This document shows, piece after piece, positions 36,930 to 45,215 of a stretch of 51,816 bases of DNA. A model generated the notes under the pieces. The model made no database searches, was not told where the DNA came from, and saw only the letters and a list, made by a program, of their open reading frames with translations. The stretch is taken from assembly GCA_003140855.1 (NCBI GenBank), contig PLLF01000031.1:16538-68353 (forward strand), written 5' to 3'. Source of the DNA: Vulcanimicrobiota bacterium. GTDB lineage: Bacteria; Vulcanimicrobiota; Vulcanimicrobiia; Vulcanimicrobiales; Vulcanimicrobiaceae. Within the stretch, counting starts at the first letter, position 1, and each line of letters opens with the position of its first letter. Made by a program: the position numbers and the translations under genes.

Positions 36930-38141
36930 ATGCAGCGCATTTATTTGGACCACGCCGCCACCACACCCGTGCGCCCCGAGGTGCTCGAGGCGATGCTGCC
37001 GTTCTTTGGGGCGGGCGGCTATAATCCGAGCTCGGTCCACTCCGAAGGGCGTGCCGCGCGGGCCGCTTTGGACGACGCGCGCGAACGGATCGCGCGCGTC
37101 CTGGGAGCCATGCCCAAGGAGATCGTCTTCACAGGCAGCGGCTCGGAAGCTGATAATCTGGCCATCGCGGGTGTCGCTCGAGCGTCGCGGACTCGCGGAC
37201 GGCATCTGGTTTCGGTCGTCACCGAACACCATGCGGTTCTGCACACGCTGGCAGCTTTAAAAGATGAAGGCTGGGAAGTCACGCTGCTTCCCGTCGATAG
37301 CGCCGGACGCGTCGATGCCCAAGAGTTTGCGGCGGCGCTGCGCGACGATACGGTGCTTGCCTCGGTCGCTTACGCAAATAATGAGATAGGCACGATCGCG
37401 CCGATCGCACAGCTGGCGAAACTCGCGCATACGCAAAACGTTCTGTTTCATACCGACGCGGTGCAAGCGCCGGCGTATTTGCCGCTCGACGTAAGCGAAC
37501 TCGGCGTCGATCTGCTTTCGCTGGCGGCGCACAAGTTCTATGGCCCAAAAGGCGTGGGCATTTTGTACGTGCGCGAAGGCACGCCGGTCGCGCCGCTCGT
37601 GCACGGCGGTGGCCAGGAGTTCGCCAAGCGCGCCGGCACAGAAAACGTCGCCGGCATCGCCGGGATGGCACGTGCGTTGGAATTGGCCGCGCAGGAACGC
37701 GATGAGGTTGCGGCTCGCGTCGGGATGTTAAGGGATCGCTTGGAGACGGTCATCTGCGAGCATCTCGATGGGGTACGCGTCAACGGAGCCGGAGCGGCGA
37801 GGCTGCCCAATAATTTGAACCTGGCGATCGCAGGGGTCGAATCCGATGGGCTGGTGGCGCGCCTCGATATGGACGGCCTGGCGGTTTCGGCCGGTAGCGC
37901 GTGCGCCTCGGGAGTCGTCGAGCCGAGCCACGTGATCGCGGCGCTTGGTCTGCCGCTCGAATCGGGCCGGGGTGTCGTGCGGCTCTCGCTCGGGCGCTCG
38001 ACGAGCGAGGAAGAAATGACGCGGGCCGGGGAGATTCTCATCGCAGGGGTATCCGGCTTGCGAACGGCGTTCGGCTTTTCAAACCAAGCAGAACGGGGAA
38101 TAGCTGGTTCACGTCCGGCACCTGACGGAGGATACTTTTGA
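36930..38141 (+). CDS. Cysteine desulfurase (NifS/IscS family)
   Basis: PLP enzyme that takes sulfur from cysteine for Fe-S clusters or tRNA thiolation. The 403-residue protein has YLDHAATTPVRPEVLEAM, the TEHHAVLHTL histidine, the PLP lysine in AAHKFYGPKG (K202) and the sulfur-carrying cysteine in SAGSACASG (C325). The short active-site loop is of the NifS/IscS type rather than SufS. No iscU or mnmA follows, so the sulfur acceptor is unknown. A C-terminal tail after residue 375 (QAERGIAGSRPAPDGG) is unusual and possibly disordered. Confidence 0.93.
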   Translation: MQRIYLDHAATTPVRPEVLEAMLPFFGAGGYNPSSVHSEGRAARAALDDARERIARVLGAMPKEIVFTGSGSEADNLAIAGVARASRTRGRHLVSVVTEHHAVLHTLAALKDEGWEVTLLPVDSAGRVDAQEFAAALRDDTVLASVAYANNEIGTIAPIAQLAKLAHTQNVLFHTDAVQAPAYLPLDVSELGVDLLSLAAHKFYGPKGVGILYVREGTPVAPLVHGGGQEFAKRAGTENVAGIAGMARALELAAQERDEVAARVGMLRDRLETVICEHLDGVRVNGAGAARLPNNLNLAIAGVESDGLVARLDMDGLAVSAGSACASGVVEPSHVIAALGLPLESGRGVVRLSLGRSTSEEEMTRAGEILIAGVSGLRTAFGFSNQAERGIAGSRPAPDGGYF

Positions 38142-38545
38142 GTACGGGCTTTAACTGGGCTGCCTTTCTCGATTTCATGGGAGGGACGGGCGCCTTTCTG
38201 GCTGGGCTCGGCATCTTTCTCGCAATGCTGGCTTTGGCGCGCACATTGGGACGGCTCAATCGTACGCTCGACGGAGTTGACGAACAGATCGCTGCGCTCG
38301 GCAAGCCCATGGCGGAAACGCTCACGCACGTCGGCGGCATTGCGGATACTGCGGATCGAACGATCGCGCGCTTGTCGGGGACCGTATCGTCGCTCGAGCA
38401 AGTTGCCGGATCGGTGGCTAACGCAGCAAAACTGACGCAGGAAGCGATTTCGCCCGCTATCGTTAATGTCGGAGCTACACTGGGCGGCATAAGCGCCGGT
38501 TTGCGGCGGCTGGTGCGCGGAAATTCGAACGGAGAGCGATCATGA
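38138..38545 (+). CDS. DUF948-like membrane-anchored protein
   Basis: A 135-residue protein with one N-terminal membrane helix (GAFLAGLGIFLAMLALARTLG) followed by an amphipathic helical region with heptad-like spacing (LNRTLDGVDEQIAAL...SSLEQVAGSVANAAKL). This layout resembles the DUF948 family, often found beside YtxH-type stress proteins, as here. TTG start overlaps the desulfurase stop (TTGA), and the end overlaps the YtxH-like gene by four bases. Function unknown; likely envelope stress. Confidence 0.7.
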   Translation: MSTGFNWAAFLDFMGGTGAFLAGLGIFLAMLALARTLGRLNRTLDGVDEQIAALGKPMAETLTHVGGIADTADRTIARLSGTVSSLEQVAGSVANAAKLTQEAISPAIVNVGATLGGISAGLRRLVRGNSNGERS

Positions 38546-38859
38546 ACGAACAACAGAATAACGGAAGCGCGCGGTCGGGCGGCAACGGCTTCATCGGCGG
38601 CTTCGTGGCGGGCGCGATCGCCGGCGCGATACTCGCCTACGTGATCATGCAGGAAGACGCGCGCGACCTGATCGTCGGAAAAGCTCGCGAAGCCGGAAAT
38701 ATGGCAAAGGACGCCACCGATGATTTGCGCGACCTGTATCAGCGCGGGAAAGATGTCGTGGATTCGGCGCGTTCCAACGTATCGGACGCAGCCGGCGAAG
38801 CACAATCGACCTCGGATTTGCTGAAGGACGATCTGACGCGTAAAGCGTCGGAGACATAG
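38542..38859 (+). CDS. YtxH-like general-stress membrane protein
   Basis: A 105-residue protein with a glycine/alanine-rich N-terminal helix (GFIGGFVAGAIAGAILAYVIM) followed by a charged helical tail (KAREAGNMAKDATDDLRDLYQRGKDVVDSARSNVSD), the YtxH pattern. In Bacillus the family is under SigB control. Here it directly precedes an RsbV-RsbW-sigma module, which supports a stress link. Function at the molecular level is unknown. Confidence 0.78.
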   Translation: MNEQQNNGSARSGGNGFIGGFVAGAIAGAILAYVIMQEDARDLIVGKAREAGNMAKDATDDLRDLYQRGKDVVDSARSNVSDAAGEAQSTSDLLKDDLTRKASET

Positions 38860-38866
38860 GAGCACA

Positions 38867-39211
38867 GTGGATATTAAAGTAGACGTTCGGGAATCGAAAG
38901 GCGACACGTACGTCGTCGATCTCAACGGCGAGATCGACGTTTACACTTCGCCTAAGGTCAAGGATGCCATCGGCGAATTGATCGACAAAGGCCATTACAA
39001 TCTGGTTATCAATCTGGAGAAGGTCCGCTACATCGATTCGACCGGTTTGGGCGTGCTGATTGGCGGCCTCAAGCGCGTACGCGAGCATGGCGGCACGGTG
39101 AACCTCGTCTGCACCAATCCGCAGATCAAGAAGATCTTCGATATCACCGGATTAGTCAAGATTTTCGGCATCTACGAGGACGAGAACGCGGCTATGCAGG
39201 CGTTGGTGTGA
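38867..39211 (+). CDS. Anti-sigma factor antagonist (STAS domain, RsbV/SpoIIAA type)
   Basis: A 114-residue STAS protein. In the family, the unphosphorylated form binds the anti-sigma kinase and frees the sigma factor; phosphorylation of a serine switches it off. The phosphosite is in YIDSTGLGVLI (S58). GTG start with AGGAG upstream. The following gene encodes the matching kinase, with a four-base overlap. Confidence 0.93.
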   Translation: MDIKVDVRESKGDTYVVDLNGEIDVYTSPKVKDAIGELIDKGHYNLVINLEKVRYIDSTGLGVLIGGLKRVREHGGTVNLVCTNPQIKKIFDITGLVKIFGIYEDENAAMQALV

Positions 39212-39642
39212 ACCAGCCGGTCATGCCGCAGTCGCAAGGCACGCTCGGAGTCGTCGAACTGCGCATTCCGAGCAAGGCCGAGTGGGTTGCCGTTGCCCGC
39301 TTGGCTGTCGCCGCCGTCGCAAACCGATTGAACTTTTCTATAGAAGATATCGAGGATGTAAAACTGGCCGTCGCCGAAGCATGCACCAACTGCATTCAAC
39401 ATGCCGAAGGCAGCGACCAAATTCAAATCACTTGCGAAACCGGACCTGAAGGATTGACGGTACGCGTTCACGATTTCGGGCGCGGCATGCGCCCCGAAGG
39501 CTTACAGTCTATCCGGACCGACGAGCCGCACGTCGGCGGGTTGGGAGTCTTCTTGATTCGGTCGCTCATGGATTCCGTCGAGTACGATGTGAACCCCGAG
39601 CGCGGCACGAATCTCGTAATGACAAAAAAAGTCGCCCATTAG
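39208..39642 (+). CDS. Serine-protein kinase anti-sigma factor (RsbW/SpoIIAB type)
   Basis: A 144-residue GHKL-fold protein: the N box is EDVKLAVAEACTNCIQHA, the G1 box VHDFGRGM and the G2-like VGGLGVFLIRSLMDSVEY. It should bind and inhibit the downstream sigma factor and phosphorylate the upstream STAS protein. GTG start overlaps the STAS gene (GTGA). There is no receiver or phosphatase gene nearby, so the input signal is encoded elsewhere. Confidence 0.93.
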   Translation: MNQPVMPQSQGTLGVVELRIPSKAEWVAVARLAVAAVANRLNFSIEDIEDVKLAVAEACTNCIQHAEGSDQIQITCETGPEGLTVRVHDFGRGMRPEGLQSIRTDEPHVGGLGVFLIRSLMDSVEYDVNPERGTNLVMTKKVAH

Positions 39643-39657
39643 CGTGCCGAGGCCTTA

Positions 39658-40446
39658 GTGCATTCGCATACCGACGAAGGGCGCTGGGACAGACATAAGA
39701 CGCGCGAGGCTTTCGCGCGTTTTGCTGAGGCCAAGAAGCATCCCGGTTCTCCCGGGTACGATCAGCTCCGCAGCGACCTGGTGGTCGCGCATCTCAATCT
39801 CGTGCGCTATCTCGCCGTAAAATTCGCCAACCGCGGAGAGGCGCTGGACGACTTGATTCAGGTCGGCACCGTGGGGTTGCTCAAGGCGATCGATCGTTTC
39901 GATATCGAACGCGGCGTGGAATTCACGACATACGCTACTCCCACGATCGTGGGCGAGATAAAACGGTACTTCCGCGATAAAGGCTGGGCCGTCAAGGTTC
40001 CGCGCCGGCTGCAAGAGTTAAATTTGGCGGTAAACCGCGCGATCGAGAAGCTCTCCGTGAAGATCGGGCGCAGCCCGACGGTTAAGGAGCTGGCCGAACA
40101 TCTGAGCGCGACCGAAGAAGACATTCTGGAAGCGCAAGAATTGGGACAGGCTTATAACTTGCTGTCGCTCGATACCGAACTCTCGGGAGAAGGCGACAAA
40201 AAATCGCAAACGTTGGCCGATTACATCGGCACGACCGACGCCGGGCTTGCTTTGCTCGAAGACAAGGCCAATCTCGAGCGAGCCTTCGAAGTGCTGACCG
40301 GGCGCGAACGGGTCATTTTGTATTTGCGCTTCTACGAAAGCGTTTCACAAACGGAGATCGCCAAGCGTTTGAACGTCTCGCAGATGCACGTTTCACGCCT
40401 GCAGCAAAAGGCGCTTGAGAAACTGCGGCACGTGCTGCAGGAGTAG
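39658..40446 (+). CDS. RNA polymerase sigma factor, SigB/SigF family
   Basis: A 262-residue group 3 sigma factor. Region 2 contains AHLNLVRYLAVKFANRGEALDDLIQVGTVGLLKAIDRFD and the -10 recognition helix, followed by TYATPTIVGEIKRYFRDKGWAVKVPRRLQEL, the hallmark of SigB/SigF/WhiG proteins. Regions 3 and 4 are present, with a helix-turn-helix QTEIAKRLNVSQMHVSRLQQKAL. GTG start with GAGG five bases upstream. The order RsbV-RsbW-sigma is the Bacillus sigB/spoIIA core. Confidence 0.94.
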   Translation: MHSHTDEGRWDRHKTREAFARFAEAKKHPGSPGYDQLRSDLVVAHLNLVRYLAVKFANRGEALDDLIQVGTVGLLKAIDRFDIERGVEFTTYATPTIVGEIKRYFRDKGWAVKVPRRLQELNLAVNRAIEKLSVKIGRSPTVKELAEHLSATEEDILEAQELGQAYNLLSLDTELSGEGDKKSQTLADYIGTTDAGLALLEDKANLERAFEVLTGRERVILYLRFYESVSQTEIAKRLNVSQMHVSRLQQKALEKLRHVLQE

Positions 40447-40483
40447 GCCCCGGCCTGTAAGCCCGCCAAATAGATCCGGGCGA

Positions 40484-43096
40484 ATGAGAAGCCAAGAGCT
40501 GCGCTCGGCGTTCGTCGAGTTTTTTACCGCGCGAGGACATAAGCACGTCCAATCGGCGAGCCTGATTCCCGATGCCATGTCGACGACGCTCTTCACGATC
40601 GCCGGCATGGAGCAGTTCGTGCCGGCTTTCTTGGGCGACGAACCGCCGCCGGCGCAAAACGTCGTTACGGTTCAGCGCTGCTTGCGCGTGGCCGGCGCCA
40701 AGAGCGATATCGAGCACGTCGGCCGCACCGGCCGTCACGGCACGCTGATGGAAATGCTGGGCAACTTCAGCTTCGGCGGCTACTACAAGCGCCAAGCGAT
40801 CGGCTACGCTTGGGAATTCGTCACAAAAGTCTTGCAGCTCGATCCGAAGCGGATTGCGATAACCGTACACACCGACGACGACGAGGCGGAAAAGGTTTGG
40901 CGCGAGCTCGGCATTCCCGCCGAACGCATCACGCGTTTCGGTGAAGACAACTTTTGGACGATGGGAGCTACCGGGCCGTGCGGTCCGTGCACCGAGATGT
41001 TTTACGACAACGGTCCGGAGCATGCGGCCGGGCCTGACGATGATGGACCCAACAAAGGCGGCCGTTTTGTCGAATTCTGGAACATCGTCTTTCAGCAGTT
41101 CAACCGCGGCGCGGACGGCACGATCGAGGAACTACCGCGCAAGCAAATCGACACCGGCATGGGTTTTGACCGGACGCTGGCGATCGTCAACGGCAAAGTC
41201 TCGATGTATGAAACGGATCTCTTCACGGATCTGATCGCGGCTCAACCGCCCGCCGGCAAAAAGACCGCGCTTTCAAAGAAAGATCAGATCGAGCGACGGA
41301 ACATCATCGCGGATCACATTCGCGCGGTCACCTTTCTGATCAACGACGGAGTGTATCCGAGCAACACCGACCGCGGTTACGTCTTGCGCTTTCTGACACG
41401 GCGCGCGATTCGCAACGGCCGGCTCTTGGGATATCCCGATGGTTTCTTAACCGGGCTGGTGCCGGCTGTCGTCGCGTCGCTCGCGTCCGGCTATCCGGAG
41501 CTGCGCACGAATCAGCCGCGCATTCAGGAAGCGCTGCGCGTCGAAGAGCAAACGTTCGACCGCACGTTAGAACGAGGCATGGCGCGCTGCGCTGCGTTGT
41601 TCGACGATCCGGAGATTCGCAAGTCGAAGATCGTTCCGGGCAAAGACGCGTTCGAACTGCACGATACATTTGGATTTCCGGTCGAGCTGACGCGCGAAAT
41701 TGCAGACGAACGCGGGCTAAGCGTCGACATGGCGGCGTTCGAAGCCGCTATGAACGAGCAGCGGGAACGCGCGCGGCGCGACGCGGCATCCAAACGGGCC
41801 GCCGTTACGCTGGCGGATCTGCCGGCCATCAAGAGCGAGTTCACCGGATACGAGGGTTTAGAAAGCGACGGCAAGATCGTCGCGCTGCTCAAAGATGACC
41901 AGCCCGTTTCCGAGCTTCGCGAAGGCGAGCGAGGTCAAGTGCTGCTCGATCGCACCTCGTTTTATGCTGAAAAGGGCGGACAGATCGGGGACCGTGGGGT
42001 GCTTGGGTCGGAGTCGGCCTTCTTCGAAGTTGCCGATGCGCAGTACGTGGGCGAAGCGATCGCGCACATCGGAGTCGTGCGTTCGGGCGAACTGCGCACG
42101 GGCGATCGCCTAAAGACCGAAGTGTACGCCGAATGGCGGCGCGAGATTCGCCGGCATCACACGTCCGCGCATCTCCTGCAGCGCGCGCTCAAAGATATTT
42201 TGGGCGACGACGTGACGCAGGCCGGATCGTGGGTGGGAATCGACCGCATGCGATTCGATTTCAGATGGCCGCACGGCGCGCTGGGGCCCGAACAGAAGCA
42301 CGATATAACGCGCCGCGTGAACGAGATGATTCGCGACGACACACCACTGGAAACGCGCGTCCTTCCGATTGAGGAAGCCCGGGCTAGCGGCGCCATCATG
42401 ATGTTCGGGGAAAAATACGGCGAGCACGTACGCGTCGTCCAAGCAGGTCCCTCGGTGGAGTTTTGCGGCGGCACGCATTCGCACTCGACCGGCGAGCTGG
42501 GACTCTTCGTCATGCTGAGCGAGTTTTCGATCGGCAGCGGCATCCGCCGCATCGAATCTTGCGTTTCGCGGACCGCTGAAGAGTACGTGCTGCGGCAACA
42601 GGATCTTGTCAGCAATCTCGCGAGCGCGCTCGCGACAAGTCCCGAAGAGCTCGGCGAACGCATCGAAAAGCTGCAAGACGACGTCAAAAATCTGCAAAAC
42701 GCAGTCGGCGACTTGCGTGCCAGGCTGGCTGCGGCAGACGCGCAGAGCTACGTCGAAAAGGTGGAGCGCAAAGGCGATCGCAGTTTTGCCGGCGGCGTCG
42801 TTTCCGAAGCAAACGCCGAGGCGTTGCGCCACCTCGCGAGCGCGATCCGGCAGCGCATGCGCACGGGTGTGATCGCATTGGCGGGCGTCGACAATGGAAC
42901 GGTGAGCCTGTTGGTGAGCGTCAGCGACGACATGGTGAAGGCCGGCGTGCACGCGGGCAACCTCGTGAAGTTGGCTGCGCCGCTGGTGGACGGCCGCGGC
43001 GGCGGCCAGGCCGCTCAAGCGCAAGGAGGCGGAAAGAAGCCCGCGGGCGCTGAGGACGCGCTGCGCGCCATACGCGAAGCCGTTCTGTCAGCGTGA
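40484..43096 (+). CDS. alaS: Alanine-tRNA ligase
   Basis: Charges and proofreads tRNA-Ala. The 870-residue class II enzyme has the N-terminal catalytic core (FFTARGHKHVQSASLIP, GMEQFVPAFLG, QRCLRVAGAKSDIEHVGRTGRH, NFSFGGYYK), a zinc-binding editing domain (HHTSAHLLQRAL and FCGGTHSHSTGELG) and a C-terminal domain ending in a Gly/Gln-rich stretch (VDGRGGGQAAQAQGGG). ATG at 40484 is chosen at the family start; the open frame continues upstream into the sigma gene. The gap from the sigma factor is 37 bases. Confidence 0.97.
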   Translation: MRSQELRSAFVEFFTARGHKHVQSASLIPDAMSTTLFTIAGMEQFVPAFLGDEPPPAQNVVTVQRCLRVAGAKSDIEHVGRTGRHGTLMEMLGNFSFGGYYKRQAIGYAWEFVTKVLQLDPKRIAITVHTDDDEAEKVWRELGIPAERITRFGEDNFWTMGATGPCGPCTEMFYDNGPEHAAGPDDDGPNKGGRFVEFWNIVFQQFNRGADGTIEELPRKQIDTGMGFDRTLAIVNGKVSMYETDLFTDLIAAQPPAGKKTALSKKDQIERRNIIADHIRAVTFLINDGVYPSNTDRGYVLRFLTRRAIRNGRLLGYPDGFLTGLVPAVVASLASGYPELRTNQPRIQEALRVEEQTFDRTLERGMARCAALFDDPEIRKSKIVPGKDAFELHDTFGFPVELTREIADERGLSVDMAAFEAAMNEQRERARRDAASKRAAVTLADLPAIKSEFTGYEGLESDGKIVALLKDDQPVSELREGERGQVLLDRTSFYAEKGGQIGDRGVLGSESAFFEVADAQYVGEAIAHIGVVRSGELRTGDRLKTEVYAEWRREIRRHHTSAHLLQRALKDILGDDVTQAGSWVGIDRMRFDFRWPHGALGPEQKHDITRRVNEMIRDDTPLETRVLPIEEARASGAIMMFGEKYGEHVRVVQAGPSVEFCGGTHSHSTGELGLFVMLSEFSIGSGIRRIESCVSRTAEEYVLRQQDLVSNLASALATSPEELGERIEKLQDDVKNLQNAVGDLRARLAAADAQSYVEKVERKGDRSFAGGVVSEANAEALRHLASAIRQRMRTGVIALAGVDNGTVSLLVSVSDDMVKAGVHAGNLVKLAAPLVDGRGGGQAAQAQGGGKKPAGAEDALRAIREAVLSA

Positions 43097-43767
43097 AGCT
43101 CCTTACGCTCGCGCTGCTGATCGCAACGCTCCTTCCGCCACAGCTGCTCGACTCACAAGTCGTCTTGCAGCGCTACGAAGCCAAACTGGCCGAAATAAAA
43201 GATCCGCAAACGCTCATCTTTATGTATACAGTATCGCAAGCCGGTCCGCAGGACATCGATCAAACCCACCGCGTGTACCGCAGCGGAAACCTCGTGCGCG
43301 ATGAAACGCTCGTCGTGGACGGCGTGACGCAAAAATTCACGCGCATCGCGCGCTATCGCAATCGTTATACGCTGCAGAGCCTCGCGCCCCGGTCGGCGCA
43401 ATACGTGTTTCTGTTCGTCCGGCCGATTCGCGCCGCGGGACGGTACGATTATTTCTACCGGGCCGTACCGCTGGGTTCACCTACGGCTTTTACCGTGAAA
43501 ACGATGACGATCGATGGACGCTCGTTCTTACCGCGCGAGATACGCTTTCACAGCACCGGCGCCGGCGCGCGTGGCGATGGGACGCTCGTTTTCATGAGCG
43601 CGGGGAAATATTGGGTGCCGGTATCGATTGCTGTTGCGGGCAGGGTGAACGGCCGGGCGGCGCGCGAACGTATCGTTTTTACCGGCTATCAATTCCCGCC
43701 GTCGTTACCTAAATCGACGTTCCAAGCTCCAAGAGCGCTGCCGGCGGCAGCTTTACCGACATTTTAG
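43093..43767 (+). CDS. Secreted protein of unknown function, possible LolA-like fold
   Basis: A 224-residue protein with a hydrophobic N-terminus (LLTLALLIATLLPPQLL), probably a signal peptide, and then a beta-rich region. LQRYEAKLAEIKDPQTLIFMYTVSQ, HRVYRSGNLVRDETLVVDG and FLPREIRFHSTGAGARGDGTLVF resemble the sheet pattern of outer-membrane lipoprotein carrier-like proteins, but I cannot identify a specific family. GTG start overlaps alaS (GTGA). Likely periplasmic. Confidence 0.65.
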   Translation: MKLLTLALLIATLLPPQLLDSQVVLQRYEAKLAEIKDPQTLIFMYTVSQAGPQDIDQTHRVYRSGNLVRDETLVVDGVTQKFTRIARYRNRYTLQSLAPRSAQYVFLFVRPIRAAGRYDYFYRAVPLGSPTAFTVKTMTIDGRSFLPREIRFHSTGAGARGDGTLVFMSAGKYWVPVSIAVAGRVNGRAARERIVFTGYQFPPSLPKSTFQAPRALPAAALPTF

Positions 43768-45215
43768 CTCGACTCGCGCCGTGGGCCGCGTGGCTCGTGC
43801 CGCTGACTGTATACACTGCGTCGCTCGAAAGCGCGATCAGCTACTGGGACACGGGTGAGTCTCAGGTGGTACCGTGGATATTCGGCATCGCACATCCGAC
43901 GGGGTTTCCGGCTTTCACGATTGCGGCCGGCATTTTTGCGCACGTGTTTGCGATCGGCACGGTTGCTTGGCGGATAGCATTTTTCAGCGCGATCGCGATG
44001 AGCGCGGCGAGCTGGGCGATTTTTCGCGCTTTGCGCGAGTTGCGTTGCGATACGTGGATTGCGCTTGGCGCCGGCTGGGTTTTTGCATTCGGCGAAATTG
44101 CGTGGACGCGCGGCACCCGCGCCGAAGTGCACGCACTCGCAGCCTGTCTTGCCGCGCTTACGATCTACTTTTCGGTCCGCTGGTATGAGCGCGGCGAGCA
44201 TCGCGCGTTCGTGCTCGGTGCGCTTTGCTGGGGCTTGGCGATCGCTACGCATCCTATCGCGGGTTTGCTCGCGCCGGCACTACTAGTCGTGTTATTCGCC
44301 CGCAGAGGCACCATCCGGCTGCGCAGCTTCGCTTTGGCGTTGCTGATGTTGTCGTGCGGCCTTGCGCTCTATGCCTACCTCCCGATCCGAAGCGCCATGG
44401 TGACGCAGGCGCGGCTCGATCCCACGCTTGCGCTGGGCGATCCGCCCGGCAAAGCGTTCTGGGATATGAACCATACGGCTACGTGGGATGGCTTCAAACA
44501 CTTTCTGAGCGGTTCGGACTTTGGCGTCGGCGGCGCGTTCGCGGCCGCGGTGAAATGGCAAACGTACCGCGATGGCGTGCCGCCCTTTTTGAAAGAGCTG
44601 TGGCGCGAAATCACCGCGTTCGGCCTCTTGCTGACAGCCGGCGGCATGGTGGCGCTCTTCAGACGCAGCCCTTGGCTCGCCGCCGCGTTGTTCTTGGCTG
44701 CGGCCTGTCCGGCGATTTTCGCGTTTGGCTACCCGACGGAAGCCGACCTCGCGCGCTATTATCTGATTCCGTTTCTGGTTGCGGCAATTCTCGCCGGATA
44801 CGGCGCAAGCGCAATCGCGCGCGCGTCGCCGGAACTCCGGGCTATTTCGATGTTGCTCATGCCGGCGATCGCGGTGACGCTGCTGATCGTCAACCGCGAT
44901 ACCTTCCAGCAGCCGAGCTACACGGGCGCGGCGGAATTGATATCAACCATCGTCGCGAGTACACCCGACGACGCCGTCCTGCTGGCGCCCTGGATCGATT
45001 CGACCGCCTTGGCGTACGCGGCGTATGTGGACCATTCGCTCGGACATCGGATCGTAGATAGCGCGTGGCTCAGCGACGAAGCCGCGCGCGTTCCGGGCTG
45101 GATGCGGCAGGGCCGTCACGTCTACGTCGTGGATCAGGTTTTTGGATCGGTGACGGGTTATCGCCTCATTCGCATTCCGGGTTCGCCCGATCTTTTCCGG
45201 GTCGCGAAAGAATGA
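43761..45215 (+). CDS. DUF2723-type multi-pass membrane protein (GT-C glycosyltransferase-like)
   Basis: About 480 residues with roughly ten membrane helices. After the first helix comes ISYWDTGESQVVPWIFGIAHPTGFPAF, the acidic-residue loop of the GT-C/DUF2723 family, which probably transfers sugars from a polyprenyl donor on the outer face of the membrane. The first ordinary start, GTG 43797, would cut the first helix (LAPWAAWLVPLTVYTASL) in half. An ATT at 43761, overlapping the previous stop, would include it. The start is therefore uncertain. The stop overlaps the next gene (ATGA). Confidence 0.75.
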   Translation: MLARLAPWAAWLVPLTVYTASLESAISYWDTGESQVVPWIFGIAHPTGFPAFTIAAGIFAHVFAIGTVAWRIAFFSAIAMSAASWAIFRALRELRCDTWIALGAGWVFAFGEIAWTRGTRAEVHALAACLAALTIYFSVRWYERGEHRAFVLGALCWGLAIATHPIAGLLAPALLVVLFARRGTIRLRSFALALLMLSCGLALYAYLPIRSAMVTQARLDPTLALGDPPGKAFWDMNHTATWDGFKHFLSGSDFGVGGAFAAAVKWQTYRDGVPPFLKELWREITAFGLLLTAGGMVALFRRSPWLAAALFLAAACPAIFAFGYPTEADLARYYLIPFLVAAILAGYGASAIARASPELRAISMLLMPAIAVTLLIVNRDTFQQPSYTGAAELISTIVASTPDDAVLLAPWIDSTALAYAAYVDHSLGHRIVDSAWLSDEAARVPGWMRQGRHVYVVDQVFGSVTGYRLIRIPGSPDLFRVAKE

